Part shown: piece after piece, positions 58,488 to 64,000 of the stretch
Layout of the letters: each line of letters opens with the position of its first letter
Numbering within the stretch: position 1 is the stretch's first letter
NCBI GenBank assembly: GCA_022823305.1
Contig: JAJDXK010000029.1
Location: forward strand, 57,389-121,388
DNA: 64,000 nt
From: Alphaproteobacteria bacterium
GTDB lineage: Bacteria > Pseudomonadota > Alphaproteobacteria > UBA828
Direction of reading: 5' to 3'
Position numbers and translations under genes: made by a program
Notes under the pieces: generated by a model
The model's database searches: none
What the model saw: the letters and a program-made list of their open reading frames with translations, nothing else
Told to the model about the DNA's origin: nothing

Positions 58488-60155
58488 ATGACCTTGGGTG
58501 ACTTCACTCGACGCGGCCTCGCGCTCGCGGCCACGGCAGCGCTCGCCGCGCTGGTGGTGGCGGCCCCGCCGAAGCCGGCGGCCGCGAACCAGGACACCAT
58601 GGTGATCGCCATCGGCGCCCTGCCGCAGGGCATCGACCTCGACAAGCACGTGAGCCCGCAGACCTGGAGCATGGGCGCGCAGGTATTCGAGGACGGCATG
58701 AACTGGGAGTGGGTGGACTTCCCCTACCCCACCGGCGAGGACTGGGACCCGTCGACCATCCCCGGCTTCAAATACCCCGACTACACAGGCCAGCGCATCC
58801 TGGTGCCCGGCATCATCGAGAAGTGCGAGCTGGAGCCCGACGGCAAGCGCGCCGTCTACCACCTGCGCAAGGGCGTGATCTCGCCTTGGGGCAACGAGTT
58901 CACCGCCGACGACGTGCTCTGGCGGATCGAGCGCGGCAAGGCCACCGGCGCGATCAACAACTTCCTCGAGTTCCTGCTCAACATGCCGGGCCAGACGATC
59001 AACCCGCCGGCGAGCGGCGGCTACGCCAAGATCGACGACCACACGGTCGAGGTCACTTCGTCCGCAGGCATGCCGCTCGCCTGCAAGGGGCTCACCAACT
59101 ACTACAACGCTTGGCTCGATTCGACCGAGATCATGAAGCACGCCACCGAGGAAGACCCCTGGGGCGACAAATGGGTCGCGACCAACGGCGGCGGCTTCGG
59201 CGGCTACCGCGTGACCGAGTGGACCGCCGGCAAGCGCGTGGTCATGGAGGCCAACGAGGACTACTGGCGCGGCGCACCCGAGATCAAGCGCATCATCTAC
59301 CTGGTGGTGCCGGAATCGGCCAATCGCGTGGCGCTGCTCAAGCAGGGCAAGGTGCACATGGCCGAGGGGCTCTCGCCGGACGAGATCGTGTCGCTCGCGG
59401 GCGACGCGCAAGCCCGCGGCGTCGCCGTACGCGGCAACCAGTCCATGTGGATGATGATCAACAACACCCTGCCGCCCTACGACAACGTCAAGGTGCGCCA
59501 GGCGATGAATCACCTCATCAACCAGGAGGCGATCGTCCGCGACATCTACCACGGCATGATGAACCGCTGGCAGGGCGTGATGCCCAGCACCTATCCGGGC
59601 TACGAGGAGCACCTCAAGTACGACTTCAACCCGGAGAAGGCGAAGGCGCTGCTGGCGGAGGCCGGCTACCCCGACGGCTTCGACGCCGAGCTTTCGTTCG
59701 ACGCCGCCGTCTCGGCGATGGAGTCGATCGGCGTCCTGCTGCAGAGCGACTTCAGGAAGGCCGGCATCAACCTCTCGCTGAGGAAGCTGCCGACCGCGGC
59801 GAACTCCGACAACGTGATGAGCAAGCAGGGCTCGCTCGCGCTCTGGACCGACATGCCGATTCAGCCCGACATCAACTACGCGCTGAAGCTGGTGTGGCCG
59901 ACCAACGCGCTGGTCAACTACCACAACTTCTCCGATGCGAAGGTGGACCAGGTGCTGAAGGACGGCGAAGGCGTGGTCGACGCGGAGGCGCGCATCGCCG
60001 CCCACGCCGGGATCCAGGAGCATATCCACGACCTCGCGCCGCTGGGCTGGATCGGCGAGCACTATTTCGCCGTCGGCCTCTCGCGCAAGGTCAGCAACTT
60101 CCGCTGGTACACGACGCAGTACTACCACGTGGCGGAAATGAGCATCGCCGACTGA
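58488..60155 (+). CDS. Extracellular solute-binding protein family 5 of second ABC system
   Basis: 555-residue binding protein. The N-terminus MTLGDFTRRGLALAATAALAALVVAAPPKPAAA is a signal peptide with an RR pair (possible Tat), cleaved near AAA-NQD. The mature part shows family-5 traits: RAVYHLRKGVISPWGNEFTADDVLWRIERG and VRQAMNHLINQEAIVRDIYHG (landmarks about 120-340). GGGGGAG is spaced 7 bases before the ATG at 58488; the frame is open to 58407 but without a signal. First gene of the second transport operon (binding protein, DppB, DppC-ATPase fusion). Confidence 0.92.
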   Translation: MTLGDFTRRGLALAATAALAALVVAAPPKPAAANQDTMVIAIGALPQGIDLDKHVSPQTWSMGAQVFEDGMNWEWVDFPYPTGEDWDPSTIPGFKYPDYTGQRILVPGIIEKCELEPDGKRAVYHLRKGVISPWGNEFTADDVLWRIERGKATGAINNFLEFLLNMPGQTINPPASGGYAKIDDHTVEVTSSAGMPLACKGLTNYYNAWLDSTEIMKHATEEDPWGDKWVATNGGGFGGYRVTEWTAGKRVVMEANEDYWRGAPEIKRIIYLVVPESANRVALLKQGKVHMAEGLSPDEIVSLAGDAQARGVAVRGNQSMWMMINNTLPPYDNVKVRQAMNHLINQEAIVRDIYHGMMNRWQGVMPSTYPGYEEHLKYDFNPEKAKALLAEAGYPDGFDAELSFDAAVSAMESIGVLLQSDFRKAGINLSLRKLPTAANSDNVMSKQGSLALWTDMPIQPDINYALKLVWPTNALVNYHNFSDAKVDQVLKDGEGVVDAEARIAAHAGIQEHIHDLAPLGWIGEHYFAVGLSRKVSNFRWYTTQYYHVAEMSIAD

Positions 60156-60204
60156 GAGGGATGATGTAGAACGTCCCTCGGGACAAGCGCCGTGAAGGCG
60201 CCCG

Positions 60205-60237
60205 GCCGGGGCGGTGGGGTCCACCTGCCGCCCCGGC
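60205..60237 (+). terminator. Strong hairpin between binding-protein and permease genes
   Basis: GCCGGGGCGG (60205-60214) pairs perfectly with CCGCCCCGGC (60228-60237), loop of 13 bases, followed by TTT. It lies 50 bases after the binding-protein stop and 36 before the permease. It could terminate part of the transcripts or protect the binding-protein message; the same placement of hairpins is seen in the first ABC operon at 21509-21588. Confidence 0.6.
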
Positions 60238-60272
60238 TTTCGTACCCGCGCACGGCCTGAGAGGGCCGGGCC

Positions 60273-61328
60273 ATGCGGCTCGCACTCTACATCGGGCGCC
60301 GCTTCCTCTTCCTGATCCCCCAGGTCTTCCTAATCTCGTTCATCACCTTCGTGCTGGTGCGCCTCTTGCCGGGCGACCCCGCGCGCCTCTCGCTGGGCCC
60401 CCTTGCGCCGGAATCCTCGGTCGAGGCGCTGCGCGCCAAGATGTACCTCGACCGCCCGATCCCCGAGCAGTACCTGATCTGGCTGGAGAACGCGTTTCAG
60501 GGCGACCTCGGCGAATCATGGGTCAACAACACCCAGGTCATCGACGACCTGATCATTCGCATTCCGGTCACGCTGGAGCTCATCTTCCTCGCGCTGATCC
60601 TGGTCTTCCTGGTGCTGGTACCGCTCGCCGTCATCACCGCGAGCCGCACGCGGAACTGGATCGTGCGGGTCTTCCAGAACATCACCTTCGGCTACGGCAT
60701 GCTGGCCGGCGCGCTGCCGGACTTCCTGCTCGGCCTGGTGCTAATCTTCTTCCTCTTCGCCGGCGCGGCGGGACTGATGCCGGCGGAGATCCTGCCGGGG
60801 CCGGAGGGCCGCCTCGGCATCCTCGACTTCGAGCCGCCCTTCGTGACCGGCTCGATCCTGATCGACTCGCTCGTCGCGGGCGATATGGAGATTTTCTGGT
60901 CGGGCTTCATGCACCTGATCATGCCGGTCTTCACGCTCGCCTTCGTCTACGGCGCGCCGATCTTCAAGATGCTGCGGAGCCAGATGGAGGGCGCGCTCAA
61001 GGCCGACTACACCACCTATGCCGAGGCCGTGGGGATCGCGCCCCGAATCGTGCTGGTTCGCGCCGCCCGCGTCGCCGCGGGGCCGACGCTGGTGATCACC
61101 GGCGTCGTGGTGATGTTCCTGCTCGGCGGCGCGGTGCTGGTGGAGCGCGTGTTCAACTATTCAGGGCTCGGCCAGTACGCGATCAACGGCATCGTCACCG
61201 CGGACTACGCGCCGATCCAGGGCTTCGTCTGCTTCGCCGCGATCTTCACGATGCTGGTCTATCTCGCCGTGGACCTGATCCACTTCGCGATGGACCCCCG
61301 CATCAAGATCGGCGGGACCGAGAGCTAG
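60273..61328 (+). CDS. ABC transporter permease, DppB-like (second system)
   Basis: 351-residue inner-membrane permease. It starts with a hydrophobic segment (FLFLIPQVFLISFITFVLV), then the DppB landmark RLLPGDPARLSLGPLAPESSVEAL. Several membrane segments follow, and the C-terminal EAA-like region is FKMLRSQMEGALKADYTTYAEAVG. It forms the pore with the permease half of the fusion protein encoded 9 bases further on. An insertion of about 40 residues (LPAEILPGPEG region) makes it longer than usual. Confidence 0.9.
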   Translation: MRLALYIGRRFLFLIPQVFLISFITFVLVRLLPGDPARLSLGPLAPESSVEALRAKMYLDRPIPEQYLIWLENAFQGDLGESWVNNTQVIDDLIIRIPVTLELIFLALILVFLVLVPLAVITASRTRNWIVRVFQNITFGYGMLAGALPDFLLGLVLIFFLFAGAAGLMPAEILPGPEGRLGILDFEPPFVTGSILIDSLVAGDMEIFWSGFMHLIMPVFTLAFVYGAPIFKMLRSQMEGALKADYTTYAEAVGIAPRIVLVRAARVAAGPTLVITGVVVMFLLGGAVLVERVFNYSGLGQYAINGIVTADYAPIQGFVCFAAIFTMLVYLAVDLIHFAMDPRIKIGGTES

Positions 61329-61337
61329 GGCCGCGCG

Positions 61338-63068
61338 ATGTTCTGGCTCCGCATCCAGCGCACGCTCAAGACGCTGCCCAAGTGGCAGCTCGGCGTGCTG
61401 GCGATGTTCTTCGGCTGGATCTTCCTCACCATCTTCGGCCCCTGGATCGCCCCCTTCCCCACCGAGGTGGCCGAGCCCACGATGCGCCTGCTGCCGCCGA
61501 GCGGCGCGCACCCCTTCGGCACCGACGAGAACGGGATCGACATCCTCTCTCGCGTGCTGGCGGCGCCGCGCACCGATGTCGTGATCGGCGTCGTCGCCAC
61601 CGCGCTCTCGGTGGTGATCGGCACGCCCTTGGGCGTCATCGTCGCACTCTACGAGAGCCGGGGCGGCGCAGGGTCCACCGCTTTCGCCGAGACCTTCATG
61701 CGGGTGCTGGAGGTGATCCAGTCCTTCCCCGTGTTCGTCTTCGCCATGGTGCTGGTGGCGGTCTTCGGGGGTTCCGTCACCAACATCATCATCGCCATCG
61801 CCTTCGTGAACACACCGGTCTTCGTGCGAATCGTGCGCTCCGACGTGCTCTCGCTGGTGCAGCGTCCCTTCGCCGAGGCCGCGCGCGCCGCCGGCAACCG
61901 CGAGGTGCGCATCGGCTTCCGCCACGTGCTGCCCAACGCGCTGCCGACGGTGATCGTCCAGGTCTCGGTCACGGTGGGCTTCGCCATCCTGCTCACCGCG
62001 GGCCTGAGCTTCGTCGGCGCCGGCGTCAAGCCGCCGACGCCCGAGCTCGGCGCCATGATCGCGTCGGGCGCCAAGTACCTGGAGATCGGGCAGTGGTGGG
62101 CCGCGTTCTTTCCCGGCATCGCGCTGGGGCTGATCGTCTTCTCCTTCGGCGTCTTCGGCGAGATCATGACCCAGGTGATGGAGCCCCGCGCGGTCAGGCG
62201 CGAGACCGACCGCCGCCGCGAGCACGCGCTCGAGACCGGCGCCGACGTGCCCGAGGTGTCCGAGGCCCCTGCCGTCGCGCTGGAGCGCACGAGCGACCCC
62301 GTGCTCGCGGTCGAGCACCTGGGCGTCGCCGCCGCCGACTCGCGCCAGCCGCTTCTGAGCGAGATCCACCTCGCCTTGGGCGCCGGCCACAGCATGGGAA
62401 TCGTGGGCGAATCGGGCTCGGGCAAGTCGGTGCTGGTGAAGTCGATCCTGCAGCTTCTGCCGCCGGAGCTTGCCGTCACCTCGGGCTCGGTGCGCTACCT
62501 CGACCACGACCTGCTGGCGATGAACAAGGGCGCGATGCGGGCGATGCGGACGACGCAGATCGCGGCGATCCTGCCCAACGCCAAGTCGCAGCTGAACCCG
62601 CTCACCAGCGTCGGCGCCATGCTGCGCAGCGCGCTCCAGGCGCACGAGAAGATCAGTGCGAAGGACGCCGAGGTCCGCGCGATCGAGCTCCTGGAGATGG
62701 TCGGCATCGTCGACCCGGCGCAGCGGCTGAGCGCCTTTCCCCACGAGCTGAGCGGCGGCATGGCGCAGCGCGTCTGCCTCGCCATGGCGCTGATGTACCG
62801 GCCCAGGCTGCTGATCGCGGACGAGCCCACCGCGGGCCTCGACGTGACCATCCAGCGCCAGGTGCTCGACCTCACGCGCAAGCTGGCCGAGGACGCCGGC
62901 ACCGCGCGGCTGCTGATCACCGGCGATCTCGGCATCGCCGCGCACTACTGCGACACGGTGGCGGTGATGCAGGCGGGACGGATCGTCGAGATCGACGAGA
63001 CTGAGCGCCTCTTCGACGCGCCCCGCCACCCCTACACCCGTCACCTGCTGGATTGCGTGCGGGTATAA
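61338..63068 (+). CDS. Fused ABC permease (DppC-like) and ATPase (DppD-like) with degenerate ATP site
   Basis: 576 residues. Residues 1 to about 290 are a DppC-like permease (FGTDENGIDILSRVLAAPRTD; EAARAAGNREVRIGFRHVLP). After a charged linker, residues about 315-576 form an ATPase domain: Walker [11 protein letters not shown] (about 357), signature LSGGMAQRV, Walker B LIADEPTAG. The Q-loop is ILPNAKSQLNP where FQDP is expected (no Gln), and the H-loop His is Gly529 (LITGDLG). The ATPase has no peptide-ABC C-terminal tail. Permease-ATPase fusions of this kind are unusual in importers. Needs a second ATPase, plausibly the protein at 52929-53909. Confidence 0.9.
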   Translation: MFWLRIQRTLKTLPKWQLGVLAMFFGWIFLTIFGPWIAPFPTEVAEPTMRLLPPSGAHPFGTDENGIDILSRVLAAPRTDVVIGVVATALSVVIGTPLGVIVALYESRGGAGSTAFAETFMRVLEVIQSFPVFVFAMVLVAVFGGSVTNIIIAIAFVNTPVFVRIVRSDVLSLVQRPFAEAARAAGNREVRIGFRHVLPNALPTVIVQVSVTVGFAILLTAGLSFVGAGVKPPTPELGAMIASGAKYLEIGQWWAAFFPGIALGLIVFSFGVFGEIMTQVMEPRAVRRETDRRREHALETGADVPEVSEAPAVALERTSDPVLAVEHLGVAAADSRQPLLSEIHLALGAGHSMGIVGESGSGKSVLVKSILQLLPPELAVTSGSVRYLDHDLLAMNKGAMRAMRTTQIAAILPNAKSQLNPLTSVGAMLRSALQAHEKISAKDAEVRAIELLEMVGIVDPAQRLSAFPHELSGGMAQRVCLAMALMYRPRLLIADEPTAGLDVTIQRQVLDLTRKLAEDAGTARLLITGDLGIAAHYCDTVAVMQAGRIVEIDETERLFDAPRHPYTRHLLDCVRV

Positions 63069-63115
63069 TCCGGCGCGGCCGAGGCGAGGCGACGAAGGAG
63101 GCAGACGAGGAGACC

Positions 63116-64000
63116 ATGACGAAACACGTCGAGATCGCCGGCGGCGGATTCACCGGGCTCGCCCTGGGGGCGGCGCTGGCCCAGGCCGGCTGGACCGCGC
63201 GGGTGCACGAGCGGACGGACGAGATCCGCGCCTTCGGCGCCGGCATCTGGATCTGGGACAACGGCGTGCGCGTGCTCAAGGCCATCGGCGCGGCCGACGA
63301 GGCGCTGGAGGGCTGCACCGAGGCGCCCACCTACATCAGCCGCGACGCCAGGGGGCGCTTCATCGACGAGGTGCCCTTCGCGCCGATCGACAGCAAGAAC
63401 CGGTCGCGCATGTTCTGCATCACGCGCCAGCAGCTGCTCGCCGCGATCAAGGGCGCGGCCGACCGCGCGGGCGTGGAAATCATCACCAGCTCGACGGCGA
63501 GCGCGGCCCGGCCCGACGGCACGCTCGTCACCGAGGACGGGCGCGAGTGGCCGGCCGACCTCGTCATCGCCGCCGACGGCATCAACTCCAATGTGCGGGA
63601 TTCGCTCGGCCTGCTGAAGAGCCGCAAGCCGCACGTCGACGGCGCCATCCGCGTGCTGGTGCCGCACGAGCCGGGCTACGCCGACACCGAGGAGGGGCGT
63701 ACCATCCGCGAGTGGTGGTGCGGCTATCGCCGGGTGCTCTACACGCCCTGCAACCGCGATGTCTTCTACCTCTGTTTCACCATGCTCGCGAACGACGCGG
63801 AGGCGACCCGGATCCCCCTGCCGCGCGCGGTCTGGACCAAGGCCTTCCCCCACCTCGAATCGATGATCGCGCGGGTGCCGGACGAGGGACGCTACGACCG
63901 CTTCGAGACCATCAAGCTCAAGGCCTGGAGCAAGGGGCGCGTCGCCATCGTGGGCGATTCCGCGCACGCCATGTCGCCGGGGCTCGGCCAGGGCTGCGGC
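63116..64000 (+). CDS. FAD-dependent monooxygenase (partial, runs off right edge)
   Basis: The first 295 codons of a PF01494-type flavoprotein hydroxylase. IAGGGFTGLALGAALAQAG is the dinucleotide-binding GxGxxG, VIAADGINS the DG motif and IVGDSAHAMSPGLGQG the GD motif that binds FAD. It oxidises an aromatic or heteroaromatic acid using NAD(P)H and O2. The ATG at 63116 is preceded by GAGGAGA. It starts 47 bases after the fused ABC gene on the same strand, so the imported compound may be its substrate. The C-terminal part and stop lie outside the window. Confidence 0.85.
   Translation, partial: MTKHVEIAGGGFTGLALGAALAQAGWTARVHERTDEIRAFGAGIWIWDNGVRVLKAIGAADEALEGCTEAPTYISRDARGRFIDEVPFAPIDSKNRSRMFCITRQQLLAAIKGAADRAGVEIITSSTASAARPDGTLVTEDGREWPADLVIAADGINSNVRDSLGLLKSRKPHVDGAIRVLVPHEPGYADTEEGRTIREWWCGYRRVLYTPCNRDVFYLCFTMLANDAEATRIPLPRAVWTKAFPHLESMIARVPDEGRYDRFETIKLKAWSKGRVAIVGDSAHAMSPGLGQGCG

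Noticed and set aside
1..64000. CRISPR arrays, rRNA genes, prophage or integrase/transposase genes.
   Set aside because: No regularly spaced repeats, rRNA-like sequence, phage structural genes or recombinase motifs were found on either strand.

Overview
The window is a GC-rich bacterial chromosome segment. Codon use (almost all third positions G or C), PhaR, dipeptide-type ABC operons, many acyl-CoA and amidohydrolase-type catabolic genes, and REP-like palindromes of a familiar alphaproteobacterial type point to a metabolically versatile alphaproteobacterium, perhaps Rhodospirillales- or Hyphomicrobiales-like. This placement is inferred from gene content; no rRNA or other phylogenetic marker is present.

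Layout. 0-3.7 kb: the start of a DUF3883-type protein running off the left edge, a PRISE-like reductase, an AT-rich islet with a small unknown gene behind two unusual hairpins, an SMP-30 lactonase and a tRNA-Val(CAC) with a near-consensus promoter. 3.9-12.0 kb: an eight-gene minus-strand operon (two SDRs, a PNPOx-fold protein, acyl-CoA ligase, class III aminotransferase, DmdC-type acyl-CoA dehydrogenase, thioesterase, NTF2-like protein), apparently a CoA-dependent pathway for an amine or carboxylate. 12.2-16.9 kb: DMSO-reductase-family molybdoenzyme, zinc alcohol dehydrogenase and enolase-superfamily enzyme. 16.9-23.2 kb: MetE-like protein plus a complete peptide/opine-type ABC operon. 23.5-35.6 kb: secreted protein, phaR, split hydantoinase/oxoprolinase genes with a 71-residue zinc ribbon, higBA, a fused HyuA-HyuB protein, a D-2-hydroxyacid dehydrogenase and a DMT exporter. 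35.6-41.2 kb: FitAB/VapBC and TacAT toxin-antitoxin modules, an iron alcohol dehydrogenase, and a single-chain MmeI-like restriction-modification enzyme.

41.4-52.0 kb is the most coherent block: a dienelactone hydrolase-NTF2 fusion, three subunits of a xanthine-oxidase-family Mo hydroxylase, a CoA ligase and a crotonase, in the order of the 2-furoate (hmfABCDE) genes, followed with overlapping or nearly abutting ends by larC-larE-larB for the nickel-pincer cofactor, with no larA visible. A MITE/REPIN-like palindromic element and a truncated hicB sit between the first two Mo-hydroxylase genes.

52-64 kb: an orphan CoA-transferase beta subunit, a solitary ABC ATPase, a MetX-like acyltransferase, a glutamine-synthetase-like ligase divergent from an Lrp regulator, a Rieske oxygenase, a second ABC operon whose last gene is a permease-ATPase fusion, and an FAD monooxygenase cut by the right edge. 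The solitary ATPase has a degenerate signature motif, and the fused ATPase lacks the usual Q-loop Gln and H-loop His. These defects fall in the same composite ATP site, suggesting the two proteins pair as an asymmetric transporter motor.
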